A stretch of 64,000 bases of DNA from Hedera helix (taxonomy: Eukaryota; Streptophyta; Magnoliopsida; Apiales; Araliaceae), in NCBI GenBank assembly GCA_947179155.2, contig OX359282.1, positions 12,672,533 through 12,736,532 on the forward strand, in the 5' to 3' direction. Position 1 is the first letter of the stretch; every line of letters begins with the position of its first letter. Positions 23,577 to 38,049 of this stretch are shown piece by piece. A program made the position numbers and the translations under genes. Below the pieces are notes generated by a model. The model searched no databases, had not been told where the DNA came from, and saw only the letters and a list, made by a program, of their open reading frames with translations.

Positions 23577-23594
23577 TCCCCGGTAACGACGCTA
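23577..23594 (-). other. Primer-binding site of D1
   Basis: The minus strand reads TAGCGTCGTTACCGGGGA, close to TGGCGCCGTTGCCGGGGA, the tRNA-Asp-type site used by Athila elements. It lies six bases inside the LTR end at 23601. Confidence 0.8.
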
Positions 23595-23600
23595 AAAACT

Positions 23601-24774
23601 TGACAGTCGTTTTCATAATTAATATTAAAGCGCAAGTATAGGCGGCGCTCAAGTAATATAAAGTATATTTATGTCGATCCCACATAAAGTTAACACTAAT
23701 ATTTTCCAATTACTATACTTATATCAAACTAACCTTAATTAGACAATGATTGAAAATAATGAATATGATTTCAATTAAATTAACAAAAGCAAAAAGCAGC
23801 AACTAAAAATTCAATATGAGACAACCTAAAATCACAATATCCTACAATGCATCACTAAAATCTCGTAACCCTCTCTTTAATTAACGGATCACGTGAATGG
23901 ACAATCGAAATGTCTAAGCACTCACAAACATCTTCTAATAGTTTAATGAGAATCTCCTCACTAATTAAATCACTATATATTTATGTGAAATAAATTAGCT
24001 AAAGAGTCATTAAGATTAGTTTTTCACATAGTTTACACATGATACACAGGTATATTCGTATCCTACATACAAATTATGCATTCAATCCTAAGATAAAATA
24101 GCATAACACATGTTATCATACTTGGGTCCACACCTATAATCCATTTTTCAATCACTTGTAATTAATTGATACATAAAGCATAAAATATGATAATATGTTC
24201 ACAAGTGATCCACAATCATTAAAAAGGAGAGAAAGTTAATTAAAACTAGGAATTAGATTCCATGGCAACTTTTGAATAGAAGTTAGCTCATAGCTAATGA
24301 AATAAAAACCATTAACAAACTATTTATCATTCTTAGATTACAAATATGGAAGAAATATTAAAGCCCTATTTTCAGTTACTCTCTTCTCTTTGTTGCTTTC
24401 TAGTTTTTGATTATTTCCCTTATTCTTGAGCCCTATTTTCTTCTTTAGCTGCTTCTGTTCTATATTTTCTAAGAAGTGATCGTGATATTTTGCCTTCCCT
24501 CATTTTTCAATTTTAACAGCAAAAAGAAGTAACATTCCCACCACTTGGGCGCTTAGGCGCCCAATTCTTGTAGTAAACAAGTGTCTAGGCGCTTCATTAG
24601 GGCATCATATTTACAGCAATGCCATTAAGAACCCAAAATGACCTCTTTGCCCTTCTTTGCAACTCCTAAGATATTTAAACATAAAAACCAATAAAAACAT
24701 CTTAAAAACTTACAAATATAACAAATAATTAATTTTAAGAGTACTCAATTCGTAAGTATAAATACCACTCATCA
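23601..24774 (-). mobile_element. 5' LTR of D1 (Athila-like)
   Basis: On the minus strand it starts TGATGAGTGGTATTTATACTT at 24774 and ends ACTGTCA at 23601, just before the primer-binding site; 1174 bp, shorter than D2 and D3. A GC-rich dyad TTGGGCGCCTAAGCGCCCAA-type motif lies at about 24544-24568. Bases 24775-24779 (ACTCT) would be the target duplication, but the other end of D1 is lost, so this cannot be checked. The LTR sits inside LTR H. Confidence 0.75.
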
Positions 24775-25599
24775 ACTCTGTATCTTAATGAAAATCTTAG
24801 TTTAAATAATGTGTTTTCAAAGATAATAACCTTGTATGGTTGAATGTGTTAAGATCTATGAGTAGTTGTCATAGATCTAAGATTTTGATAATATCTTATG
24901 ATGGAAAATGAGTGTAGTGGATTTTCATGGTCAAAGTATGTTTTGAGGTATGAAAAACAAAAATATGAAAATGATTTTTAATATAAAAAAAAGTTTGATG
25001 CTATAATGATTCTCTAAACTATGAAACTCAAGTGTATAAACTATTTTGAAGATGTATGTTATGTTTTACAATATTATAGAGTCATAAAATATGATGGTCT
25101 AGTAAAATAATACTTGTGGCATCAAGTTTGATGTAATCAAATTAAGGATTTATGAAATTAGTTTTCACTTCGTCATTGTCAGTAATATTTAGTACATTTA
25201 CATTTTGAATTTGAAAGTTTAATCTAAAGAGAAGTTGTTGAGGAAGAAGATATGGACACATGAGGGCCTGAAGCACTCAAAACGGTTAATAAATAAGAAA
25301 GTTATGGCTATCAGAGTGACTAGGGGTCGGGCAGTCCAATTTAGGATTTGACTTTCTGCTTTGAGCGCCCTGGCGCCCAGTTTGAGCCTATGATGAGTGC
25401 CCCGGAGCTGGAGACCAGGAAGTTCAAGTTATTTTTGGTACGGGTTGGATCGGTTCAAGTAGGGTTAGATTTGGGCTGATTCGGGTCGGCTATTCTTAGA
25501 AAAAAAGTTAAAACGCGTATGAAATGAATACTTAGTTACATTAAACCAATATATATAAGGTTCATTAGTGTCTAATTAGTAGAATAATATTAGTAAGTG
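24775..25599 (+). mobile_element. LTR H, left segment
   Basis: A/F-like LTR sequence in plus orientation: paired GATCTATG/CATAGATC phrases near 24850, a GTTATGGCTATCAGAG-type block also present in A2 and A3, a GC-rich dyad GAGCGCCCTGGCGCCC at about 25360, GGGTCGG repeats, and the beginning of the AT palindrome array at about 25570. It is cut by B4 at 25599. The left part of this LTR, including its promoter, is missing. Confidence 0.7.
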
Positions 25600-28500
25600 T
25601 GTAACGACCCCGAAATTCGACCATCTTATTCCTTTAAATTTCGTATTTAATAAACATTATCTTCCTTTCGTCCAAATTTCGGTTCGTTAATAAATCTTTA
25701 ATCTCCTTAATTGATCCATTAACTGATTTCAAAATCATCAAGTACAAATTTTTCGGTATAAATTTTTCTTTTTCTTTTAGTCATTGATTTAAATTAATTG
25801 GATATTAAAAATCCTTACATTTGGATCCTAGTCCCTGGATCGCAACCTTTACTTATTCTTTCTATCATCATTATCATGAAACTTAATAAAGTTCAACATT
25901 CAAATTCAATGTTGTTTATATTCATCCAATATTCTTTGTCTCATGATTCATCATTTAAACATAGATATATAATCTTCTCTATCATAATATTCATATAGAA
26001 CAATTTCAGTTCATAGTTTAACTATACTCGTCATATTCGGATCCAACTTATCTGTACATACAACATATCAATATAACTTTGACAAATTATCCACCTTGAA
26101 TCATAATACAAACATTTAATAATCACATTCACAACCTTTTAGGAAAATCCGTCTTTACATCATCTGATGTTTTTGAAATTTATTTCTTTCCTGCAAAAAT
26201 GTATATTAAACAAGTAATGAGCACAATGGCTCAACAAGTTCAACAGTTCATGCTTCACGTAGCACATACCTTAACATGCTTGGTGTGTGTCATATATCAT
26301 GTGTTTGTGCTTCAACTATAGCAATATATCTCATATCGTTGCACAAAGAACACATTGTGGTCATATTAAACACGTATCACATAACACATAATTTGTATGC
26401 ATTTAAAACAAGAATTACATATCATAATAGTTCAACATTTAACATAAAAGAGGCTGAAGAACTTGCCTGGCTTGTTCAATTATTTAATTGATAGCTCAGA
26501 ACCCTTTCTCGAACAACCTATGACCATAAAATAGTCAAATAATAATTATTTATCAACCTATGATATTAATTGAATTAATTAATATCATCTCTGGGCCAAT
26601 TATTAATTTTATATGGTTAATTATATTAACCTCATTCCTTAATATATTTATTTAACTTAATATTTAATGTCTTCACTACGGACGACCCGGCTCATCGGAT
26701 ACATTTTAACATATTTGGTTGTCCGGATTTTTATTTATTCATTTTCTAACCTTTAATCTCATTAGATTAATATTTAAAATATTTAAATATTAATCCCCAA
26801 TATTTAATATTTTTACAAAAATATTAAATTTAATGCCCAAAAATCATTTATATATTTTTAGTATTTTTCTATAATTTTCTGGAATTTTTAAACAATTTTT
26901 AAACATTTATTTCACTAAAAACTAATTCTGGGGGCAATTTGGTAATTTCCGCAGCTAAAGGGACATATCCGGCATTTTCTGGAAGGTCCGGGGGCAATTC
27001 TGTAATTTCAGCAACGTGAGGGACACAACCGGAATTAATAGAAAAGATTAGGGGCATATCTGTAATTTTCCGGGCCAAGGGACACGCTCGGTAATAATGA
27101 AAAAGGACGGGTATTTTCGTCAATTTAGCAAAACCTCGGCCGCTCATGGCGCGCGGCCTACTGTTGCCGACGCCAAACGGCATCGTTTTACCTTGCCACT
27201 ATCTGGGTTCCGCGCAGTGCGCGGCTCCCCCTTTCCATGCCAAGAAACGGCGTCGTTTTTTAATTGCCAGCGACAGAAAAATTTTTGGCCACCGCGCAAT
27301 GCGCGGGCGGCCATTTTTCTTTTCCTTCTTCCTGCTGTTACAGTAAGCCACCTTTTCAAAAAAATAATCAATTTTCTACCATTTTTGCTCCCAACTTCTA
27401 CCTCATAATTACACTAAAAATCACACAATTCATAAATATAGATCCAAAATTATTTGGAATAATTTTCTTAATTATTTACAATTTTTCAACAATTTATTTT
27501 AATACTAAAAAATACATGAATAATTCCAACAATTAAATTATTTTACCTTCCTTTTGAAGCTAATTCTTCCCTTGTTGACTCCAAACAATTATTCTTTTCC
27601 TTGTGGTGGCCATGGAGGTCGGAAGGTGGTGGTTGGTGGCGGTTCGGGTGGAAGGAAGAAGCATGGAAGGGAGAGTGTTTATTTTTGCTTTTGTTTTTGT
27701 TTATTACTTTTTTTCTTCCTTTTTATTTTGCTTTTATAGCCACAAAAGTGAACCCATTTTGGCATAAAAAAAAAAAAACTTTCACCTCCTTTCTTCCTTC
27801 CAGAAAATTCCAACCGGCCAATGCATGAAAAAATTAAATATTTATTACATTCCACAATTATTTCGTGTAGTAAATATTTTATATATAGTATATAAAATAT
27901 TTATTTTAATTCACTAAAAATCATAACATGATTTATAAATAATATTAATACCTCTTTCAGGTACTTTTCTTGACAAATTTTGTACACGCATAATAACATG
28001 CATGTAATTATATGAGGTAATTTATATTTCCAAAAATCATAAAATAATTCATATAGCATATAACAATTATTTTTCGTAATTTTTCACTTCGTTATTTGGA
28101 CAACATGTTACATTAACATGTTCACATTTCCAAAATATTATCCTTCATAAAAGTCATAATAATTCCATTATACATAAATATAATTTTTAATAACTTAAAA
28201 TATTCCTTTTTCTTATTTATTATTCAATTTCTTTAATATTCATATTAATTTCTTTATATATAAATTATATAATTTAATAATTATATAACTTATATAATTA
28301 CATTCTCCTTTTAAATATTTTCTTAATTTCCTCCAACTTTATTCCATTTAATCACCTTATATAAATTACATAATTATTCTTATATAATTTATATAATTAT
28401 TATTTTCTTCATACCTTATTTTAATTTCCTTATATAAATTATATAATTTATTATTATATAATTTATATAATTACCTTTCCTTCTCAATTAATTTCTAAAT

Positions 28501-29017
28501 TTTCACCATAATTCTTAATTAAATCTAAAATCAATAATTTCAATTTTATTAACTTCCTCATTCGCCTTTTATTTAAATTTGGATTAATTTAATTATTAAT
28601 CCCTTTAATTTCCATAATTAATAACATTTATAATTATTAATTAAACATAACACACATATATATACAAATGTATATATATACATATTTAATTCATGCATTT
28701 ACATTATCACATATCCTCCTTTAAAATCATAACTTCTGTACTTCCACAATAATTAAATTGTACAATTTATTGTACATTTACCTGGAATTTCTTTTATTCT
28801 TCATAAATTGTATTTACACAATTTATTTACTTTTCAATTATTTTAAATTCACATAATTCATCACAATCTCTGTACAAATTTAATTTACTAATTAAATCTT
28901 ATCACATACCTCAAATCACATAAAGTAACCATTTCTTTACACAACCTTGAAAATTGTATCAATTAAATTCTCATTTAATATCATTAAAGAATTTTTTTGG
29001 AAATTCGGATCCTCACA
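25600..29017 (-). mobile_element. Solo LTR B4 (family B) inside LTR H
   Basis: On the plus strand it runs TGTAACGACCCCG...GGATCCTCACA, the reverse of family B, with exact 5-bp duplications AAGTG at 25595-25599 and 29018-29022. It splits the AT palindrome array of H. All family modules are present in reverse order, including two odd palindromes CCGCGCAGTGCGCGG (27210-27224) and CCGCGCAATGCGCGG (27292-27306) and two AAACGGCRTCGTTT motifs (27175 and 27245). No internal domain is present. Confidence 0.95.
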
Positions 29018-29590
29018 AAGTGACTAAAATATTATTAAATAATTAATATTATTAGTAAATGATGAAAATATTATTAATTGGTTAATAATATTAGTAAAGG
29101 GATTAAAATGTTATTAAATGATTAATAATATTAGTAAAGGATTACAATGTTATTAAATGGGTATTAATATTAGTAAGTGATTAAAATATTATTAAATGAT
29201 TAATAATATTAGTAGGCGATTAAAATATTATTAAATGATTAATAATATTAATAAATAATTAAAATATTATTAAATGGTTAATAATATTAGAATGTGATTG
29301 TCTATTATCAAAGGTTGATAATATTATGATGTATTTGGTATGTTATTAAGTGTCTGAAATATTAAATTATATAAAATAAGAAAGTTAATTGAATTAAACT
29401 AAGGTGAAGAGTCCATTAGTGACTAATTATTAGACCAACTTATTACGTATAAGTTGTGTGAAGAACACAAGGCATTGGCATAAGTTGGACAAGCATATCC
29501 AATATGTCCAAACTATGGTTTGGTTAGTGTTTTTTTGAAAGTCAAAAATTCGTTTGTTGAACATTTTAAAAGTTAATTAATTGAAGATAG
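29018..29590 (+). mobile_element. LTR H, middle segment
   Basis: Continues the AT palindrome array after B4 (to about 29350), then A-like sequence ending GAAGATAG where Copia element E begins. Confidence 0.75.
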
Positions 29591-30040
29591 TGTTGGTTTG
29601 TTAAAATATGACATACATATAATCAAATTATATAAGCGCAACGGAAGTAAGAAAAATTAGATTTTAAAATTTTTCTTCAAACTAATAACAAGGATCTTTC
29701 TTATGCGACTACTATTAATTGAGAAAGGATAAAAGATTTATACATTTGTAGAACCAAGCTTTCACGGGTATAAATTCAACTTCCTTTAATCTTTTGCATT
29801 CTACTTCAAATTCACCAGTTAGATTCCACAGATTAATGTTAGCTCCCCAAGTGTGAAGCCTCTAGAGGTGATCCACTAAGAGATCTATATATTAAAGAAG
29901 TGAATATTAATTTCTCCAAACTATGGGTGGCTAGCCCTAATTCTCTCTCTCTCTCTAACTCTTTAGATGTAGAGAATTATGAAGTACTCTCTCTATTCTT
30001 GTGAAATAGTGCCTAACCTTAATCTATGACAAAACTCTTC

Positions 30041-30050
30041 TTATTTATAG
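30041..30050 (-). promoter_or_regulatory. TATA box of the Copia E 3' LTR
   Basis: Minus-strand CTATAAATAA followed by an A/G-rich leader with (AG)n at about 29943-29958. Confidence 0.65.
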
Positions 30051-30248
30051 ATATAGTCAACCCTCCTAAACTATTTAGGATTAAGGTTTTAATTTTATTT
30101 CCAATTCATTTAGGAACTAAATTAATTAATTACAAATTTTAAACTATTTAGGAACTTAATTATTTAATAATGAGAGTACTTATTATTACTAAACCATTTA
30201 GTAACTTCATTAATTATTATAATTAAAATTCCTAAACCATTTAGAAAC

Positions 30249-30354
<106 letters not shown>

Positions 30355-31546
30355 GACTCCTTTTAATAATTTATAAGTAGTATTTCTAAAATACTAAACT
30401 ATAAATATTAAGTTATTTAATTTATTTTATCACTATATTATAAATTAAATATACGTATATTATTACGATTATGCCATCTACTTCTAAAATAAATATTACT
30501 TTTTTGTGGTGTGACCTTTTAGGTTCTCCATGTTAAACCAGTTGTATAATAAACAAATTAGAACAATTCCAATCCATTTATTACGAATTAACTCTTTAAT
30601 TCAGAATAAATAATTATTCCATAATAAGGGTAAGCTCATTTAGCGATTAATCGACATTCCAGATAATATAGATTTTAACATTTGATCGTAAAAAAACCTT
30701 TCAGCGAATAGTTACCGTACAATTCAATCCTTCTACCATACAATGTCCCAATCAAATATAAGACATGAAATTTACGTCAAATCTTATTTGATTTGATCAT
30801 ATGCATTTCAATTCACAAATACACAACTCTAGTTAATGTAAATTAGAAACTCCTTTCTAATTCCATTCAATTCTGGCCAGGAATTTTTGAGTTGTCACTT
30901 ATTGAATTGCATAGGACATTCTTTCCCTTTACTAAAAGTGGTAGATCATTTGTTAATCATTCACCTATCTCCATGTGTACCTTATTATACCCAGGCATAT
31001 CATTTGATATATCAACAAGTCTTAAGGAATATGTTAAAGTATAACTTAGTACACACAAGATACTATGACGATCTTAAGTCCAAGGATCACTTATACGATT
31101 ATCATATAAGGAACTCTTATTGACAGACAAGTAAAACTCCATTAGGTGTTCCTTGAGCGAGTCACGTTCAGTGAACTTATTCTCTAATAAACACCTACAT
31201 ACTTGCTTTAGTGTCTCTACACAAATGATTATGAGATCAATCATCATATTCATAAGAGCAAGCATAGTATGTACCAATCTATCCGGATCTACTAATCCAT
31301 TTTTTAGTGATCCAGCGATTAGGAATAATTTTAGTTTTGAGCTATTTGAATTTAGATCTCATTAGCATGATCCTCATCATGGTTCTAAAAGTATTGCTCA
31401 AAAACTATGGGTTTATCCATTTAATTAATTTATCTAATTAATCATGAATAAAGAAATGTCTTGATACTTTTATTAATAAACGAATAAGATTATAAAGTAT
31501 ATGCGTATCATATCAAATGCGATTGGCTTGAGGGTATACTACTTTC

Positions 31547-31561
31547 AATCTCTCACTTGCA
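31547..31561 (-). other. Polypurine tract of Copia element E
   Basis: The minus strand reads AGTGCAAGTGAGAGA directly before the LTR start TGAAAGTAG. The preceding phrase ATTGGCTTTAGTGCAAGTG is typical of plant Copia elements at this position. Confidence 0.7.
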
Positions 31562-33228
31562 CTAAAGCCAATTGCCCATTGGTATCCCAATATCATTCTT
31601 CTATAAGTGGCGTACACATTGCTTAGTAAATGCTTTAGTTAATGGATCTGTAATGTTGTACTAAGAGTCTACCATCTTTATGGCGTCGTCTCTTTTGAAT
31701 GATTCATCTAATCATATGAAAGTGCTACAACACATGTTTGGATTTTAGATGAGACCTAGGTTATTTGGTGAATTAAACTCCTTTAATGTTAGGAACCATT
31801 ATAAGTTCTGTAATGAACTTGTTGAACCAAATAATCACATTTTCTGCTTCACTTATAGTTATTTACTATGTCTTTGTCAGTAAATTAGCAACTCCTTGCT
31901 GTTTGGAACTTTTCCAACTCACTGCAGCATCGTTCAAGGTAATCGTATTACGTGAAACAGATATGTTGTTATCTTGGTTAGTCTTAACAAACTTGAGTCT
32001 GTTAAACCCTCTAGTTTTATATCAGACCCATCATTAGACATGTATCTTTATACCCTGAATAGAATATTAGGATGCTTCTCCCAAGTCCTTAATGGAGAAG
32101 TTTTTAGACAACCACATTTTTACTAATAGTAGCATCATTATGTCATTCCTTATCGGTAGTATATCAATATATAATATTAGGAATGTCACAGTGCTTTCAC
32201 TAACGCTTTGTACACACTTGGTTCATCCTCGTCTTTGATAAAATCGAACTCTTTTGATTGTCTTATCAAAACAGATGTTCCATATTTGAGAAATTTGCTT
32301 CAATCCATAATAGGATCATTTTAACTTACATACTTGATTTACTCCATCTCTATGGAGACAAATCATCTTGGTTGTATCATACATACATCCTTTTTGTATA
32401 GTAAGTTACAAATGTAAGTAAAATCTGAATGGATATTTGCAATTTCACTAGTGAAAAGTTTCATTATAGTTAACTCCTTGACCTTGTTTGAAATCTTTTT
32501 ACCACTAGTTAGGTCTTATAGGTCTCCACCTTGCCATCTGCTTTAGTTTTTCTCCAAAGATCCATTTCGAATTTTATGGTCATTGGCTATTTCTCTTGAG
32601 TATCTAATACTCATGCCTCATCATATGTAACTGGAGCATAATCCACTATGATGCATATCTCATCATCATCATCTACGATGAATCCATACCTTTCAGGTAT
32701 TTTTGGTACTAGACCAAATTTATGACTTGGCTGTGGTACAATAGGTTTATCTACTTGTACAAATTCCTTCACTTGATCTATAGTGTTTTGTGGTTTTTGA
32801 ACTTCTTCAAGATCTATTCTACTCTCACTAACCCTTTAAGGAAAAACTTCTTTTCCTATAAGGCAGCGTGTTTCAACAAACACTTTTAATTAGTCAGATT
32901 ATAGAATTGATACCCTAAACTTTCTTTAGGATATCCCACAAGTTTACACTTATCATATCTTGTTACAAGCTTATCACTATCAAACTTTTTGACATAAGTT
33001 GTACAATCTAAATCTTAATATACTTAAGACTTGGTTTTCTCCCTATCCATAATTCATATAAAATATGAGGGACGGAATTTAAAGGTACCTTGTTTAGTAG
33101 ATATGCGATCGTTTCTAGGGCATAACCCTTGAATGATACTGGAAGATCGGTAAAACTCACCATAGATCATCACCATGTCTATTATGAGATAATATCATTT
33201 CGTTTGAGATGATCTAGAAACTTACTAT

Positions 33229-33426
33229 TTAAGTATTCCCTTCTCGATCTAATCGAAGAACTTTAATACTTTTGGCCTTTTGTTTTTGTACTTCACTTTT
33301 GAATTCTTTGAAAGTTTCAAATGATTTAGATTTGTATTTCATCAAATACATATATTGAAATCTAGAATCATCAGTGAAAGTAATGAATAAATGCCCTCCT
33401 CTTGCATTTGTTATCATAGGTCCCAC
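33229..33426 (-). pseudogene. Copia integrase core fragment
   Basis: An open stretch of 65 codons with GPMITNARGGHLFITFTDDS, the YLMKYKSKSFETFKEFK helix and VLRLDREG. In intact Copia integrases the last motif is SDRGGE and holds the second catalytic aspartate, which is retained here; the first aspartate, just before GPM, and the glutamate are not readable. The enzyme would insert cDNA into the genome; this copy is dead. Confidence 0.85.
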
Positions 33427-34133
33427 ACACGACTGTGTGTACCATCGTTAATAACTCTGCAACTCGCTCTCCATGTCCACTAAATGGAGATTTAATCATA
33501 TTGTCCATGATATAAGATTCACAAGTTGTATTCGATTCATAATCAAAAGGCTCTAAAAGCCTATCTTTATATAATCTTGTTTGGTCTTATTTCATTAACG
33601 TGACCGAGTTAACAATGTTGCATGAAGGTATGATTCATATCATCTTTTTGCCTTTAGTTTGTTCAAATTAGAATAATTTTCATGTAAGTCAAGTATACAA
33701 AATCCATTACATAATCAACCAGTTTTAAATAAAACATTATCATTATAAACAGAACAACAATTGTTCAATATTATAATGTCAAAAACCCTTCCTTGTCATC
33801 ACATATAACTGAAATAATATTTCTAAGAACTGGAATATTGTAATAACTTACTAACTTAATAGACTTGTCAATAGGCAGTGCTAAACTATAAGTTTCTATA
33901 GCTAATGCAGTAACCTTTACTTCATTCCCCACGCACAGGATTACTTATCTTTAGTTCAGCCTTTTACTTCTGCTTAGTCTCTGAAACGACTTGCATATGT
34001 GAGACCACCAACCGGTATCTAATACCTAAGTAGAAACTTGACTTATAGAAAGTTCTATTTTATTATGAACAAATCTATATCTGTAGCTGAAGCTTCACTA
34101 AACTTCTTCTACTTAACTACTGCAATGCTCTTG

Positions 34134-34192
34134 AAGTTGTTCTTCCAGTGTCCCAACTTATTGCAATGAAAGCAAACTCTTTTGCCCTCGGG
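34134..34192 (-). pseudogene. Copia Gag zinc knuckle remnant
   Basis: Minus-strand translation gives KRVCFHCNKLGHWKNNFK, a CCHC nucleic-acid-binding knuckle whose last cysteine has become phenylalanine. Confidence 0.8.
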
Positions 34193-37100
34193 ATCACTTT
34201 TATTTATGTCCTTCAATTAATGACTTTCTTTTGTCTTCTACTCTTTCTGACTCCTCAGAAATACCTTTGGTCATCTTCCTCTGCTTAGAAGATTCATCTA
34301 CGAGTAAGACTTGATCTAGGAAGGAAAATGACTCTCAACAATCTTAAGCAAATTAGTTAAACTGACGTCTAGCTTATTAATGTTTGAAGTTCACAACTAA
34401 TTGTGAATATGAGTTAATGAGTGACTGCAAGATAGAATCTTGACTCAACTCTCCATCCCTGACAAAACATGTTGTCCTAATTGATCAATCCAATCGATCA
34501 TCTTTAGGACATGTGTCTTTTACTATAGTGTCATTGGTTATTATAGATCAGAAGAGCTCCTTAGATATCTTATATCTAGTTGACCGACTTTGCTCATTAT
34601 ACAATTATTGAATGTGTAGCAATATAGTTGGTGTATCCATTTTCTCGTGTTGACGTTGTAACTCGATACTTATGGATGCGAGCATGATGCATTGAGCTAC
34701 ATTTGCATCATCTTGCCATTTAAAATAACAATCTCTTCCTCAGAGGCTTAGTTTACAACGTTTGCAGGAATAGACAAATTAAGGACATTTGCTAGTTTTT
34801 CAGCATTGAGAACTATTCTCAAATTTGTTTAGTCAATCCGAACAATTCGGTTTGATTAATTGTTAGCATCCAATATGCGATGCAGTGTTAATGAATTAAA
34901 CATAGCAATATTCTTTAAGTGAATTAATAACAACATTAACATGCATTTATTTTATTAATTACTAAAATAAATTAGGTATTTATTTAAAATAGTGTCTCCC
35001 ACTATTTTCTTCAAACTATATTACCCTCTTTATATAGTTCAGCAAATTTAGTTAAAGATCTACTAGTAATAATAAGGATCATTTTTCAAATGTATATAGC
35101 CTTGTGTGACACAACAAACTATATATAAATAAATAGGTAAATAACTCTTGTCAATTACGTTAATATGTAACTCATTTTATTTTGCCTCTTAGATTATTAA
35201 GATCATGTGTGACACACCCAATCAAAATTATCCAAGTTAAGTCTAACCTAGCATTTTCTTATCTTTGAAGAGAAAAATACTATCCTTGTGTGACACAACA
35301 AAATTGTAACGACCCCGAAATTCGACCCACTTTATTACCTTAAATTTTATATTTATTAAACATTATTTCCTTAACATCTGAATTTCGGTTCGTTAATAAA
35401 TCTTTAATCCCTTCTTTAATCCAATAATTGATTTTAAAATCATCAATTATCAAAATTCTCGTATAAATTTTTTTTTTCTCAATTTAATCGTTGTATTAAA
35501 ATATTTGGATATTTAAAATCCTTATATTTTGGATCCTAGTCCCTGGATCGTAACCTTTACTTTTTCATTCTTTTACACGTATCATAAAACTCATCATTTA
35601 AAATTTACTGTTATTTATTTTCATACAAATATTCCTTGTTGCGTCATTCATAATCAAACATATAATAATTTCTACCGTAACAATTATCCTGACCAATCAC
35701 AGTTCATAATTGAACTTTTATCATATCCAGATTCAACTATATATACATACAATTCATCACAGTAAATAAACAAATTTCTCACATTGAATTATATTATTAA
35801 CAATATAACAATCACGTTTTCTACCTTCTAGGCAACTCATCTCAAACTTAATCCGATATTCCTGAAACTTATTTCTTTATCCTGCAAAAGTTTATTTTAA
35901 ACAAGTAATGAGCACAATGGCTCAGCAAGTTCAACAGTTTATATTTCACGTAGCACATACCTTAACATACTCAGTGTGTGTCATACATCATGTGTTTGTG
36001 CTTCTATTATAGCAGTATATCTCACATCATTGCACAAAGTACACGTAGTTGTCATATTATCCACAGATCACATAACACATAATTTATATGCATTTAAACA
36101 AGTATTTATATATCATAACAGGCAATAATTAACATTAAAGAACTGAAGAACTTGTCTGGCGTCCAGTTATTTAAATTGTTAGCTCAAACCCTTAACTCGA
36201 TCAACCTATGATCATAAAATAATCAAATAATAATTATTTATCTCCTTATGATATTAATTTACTTAATTAATATCATCTATGGGCCACTTATTAATTTATA
36301 TGGTTAATTATATTAACCTCGTTCCTTAATAAATTAATTTAACTTGATATTAAATACATTCACTACGGACAACCCAGCTCATCGGATAAATTTTAGCATA
36401 TTCGGTTGTCCGAATATTCATTTATTCATTTTTTAATCTTTAAACTCATTAGATTAATATTTAAATATTAATCTTCAATATTTAATATTTTTACAAAAAT
36501 ATTAAATTCAATGTCCAAACAGCATTTCTATATTTTTAGTATTTTCTATAATTTTCTATTATTTTTAAACAATTTTTAAACATTTATTTCATTAAAAAAC
36601 TAATTTATGAGGGCAATTTAGTAATTTTCGCGGCTTTGGGACATGACCGGCATTAACAGAAAAGCTCAGGGGCTTATCCGTAATTTTCGAGCCCCTAGGT
36701 GTGACGCCCCCAAATCTGAGCCCACACAGCCCAAACTTGAGTCGTCAAAAGACTATAACAAAATTATTACAACAAAGCACAACGTACAACAATACAGTGT
36801 ATAATAATACACAACTAAGTCTTCACTATTATTGCCACACTATTTTACAACACGTGAAGACTAGGATAGCTATTTCTCGGACTCTCACCCCATCCCCCAG
36901 CTAGACCCCGTTACGTTTTCATCTCCTGTTGAAAAACAATGGAACAAAAGAAAGGGTGAGCTCAAATAGCGCAGTAAGAAATATCATGACTAAGATAATG
37001 ACGAATAAATTATCATTAGCCTTCAACAGTTAAGTTCTTGATAGAATATAATAGACTACAAGGTTTATATCAAAAACTGCAATTAAATTCTTGAACAATG

Positions 37101-37250
37101 TTCAGATCAATGATAGCAGCGGAATGAGCAATCTATTAGAAGAATAATGCAGACTATAATGTCCACTCGCTTCTCTTTTTAGTAAAAATATCATCAACTT
37201 TTATCATCTGAAATACCATTAGTCAAGATAATACAACTTCACAGTTCCTG

Positions 37251-37400
37251 GTCATAATCATGCAGATCAACAGTTCATCTTTGCACTACGGGCCAAAGAC
37301 ATTCAATATAACACCAACGGTCATGATTATACCAGATTCAGCCTTTGGTCATAATCATACCAACCAACAGTTCATCTTTGCACTACGGGCCAAAGAGAAC
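37251..37400. repeat. Tandem duplication in the C LTR (U5)
   Basis: Two copies of a unit with GGTCATAATCAT and GTTCATCTTTGCACTACGGG, about 100 bp apart. Repeated at 43918-44067 in the other LTR. A further direct repeat, TATCGCCTTTAACCTA, occurs twice just to the right (37437-37472). Confidence 0.75.
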
Positions 37401-38049
37401 ATTCACCACGTGCCATAAAAGACACTGAACAGATGTATCGCCTTTAACCTAGTATATCGCCTTTAACCTATCATCTGTTCAACAATTATATCACATCTGT
37501 GCCCCCGACCACAGATATTTAGAACAGCTTGATTCTTGATGATTAATAAAAATAACAGTGATACAAATGATGAACAGAAGAACAGGATAAACAATAAGTA
37601 TCAGAAGTTTACTTTGTGCAGATTCAAATAATGTCCAAATTGCCAACATAATGTGGAGTGAAATTTAAAAATGATATTCAAGATCCACAGTTCAGAATAA
37701 CGATTACAGTTCAATAGAAATGTTCAGAAAATAGGAAGGTTCAGTTGAAATAATGAAATTCAACTATTATGGAACATATAATATTTTCAGGAATTATAGA
37801 AGCAATAGTTCCATAATAAGTTTCGATTTAGGTGTATGAAAGAAAATAATATCCCTTACCGTAGCAGGTTTGATTAACAAAAGGTGAAGGAAATTAATAT
37901 CCCTTACCATAGTAAGTTTAATAATGGAAGATGAAAAAGATGGTATCCCTTATGAGTATAAAGGAAAATGATATCACTTACGAATATGGAATAAAAGTGT
38001 CATGTGATAATTCGTGTAGACAAATTATTTCCACACGAGACAAATAAAA

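Larger units (their letters stand above)
31562..35304 (-). pseudogene. Decayed gag-pol of Copia element E
   Basis: In transcription order the minus strand shows a Gag zinc knuckle (about 34190-34134), an integrase core (33426-33229), the start of reverse transcriptase (about 32760-32560, with ERYGFIVDDDDEICI), a DGKVET motif (about 32540-32521) and an RNase H stretch AVSWKSSKQQGVA (about 31926-31885). The frames shift and carry many stops, and the YVDD motif is not readable. This order (integrase before reverse transcriptase) is diagnostic for Ty1/Copia. The piece ends at 35304 where B3 inserts; the 5' internal part resumes at 48426. Confidence 0.85.
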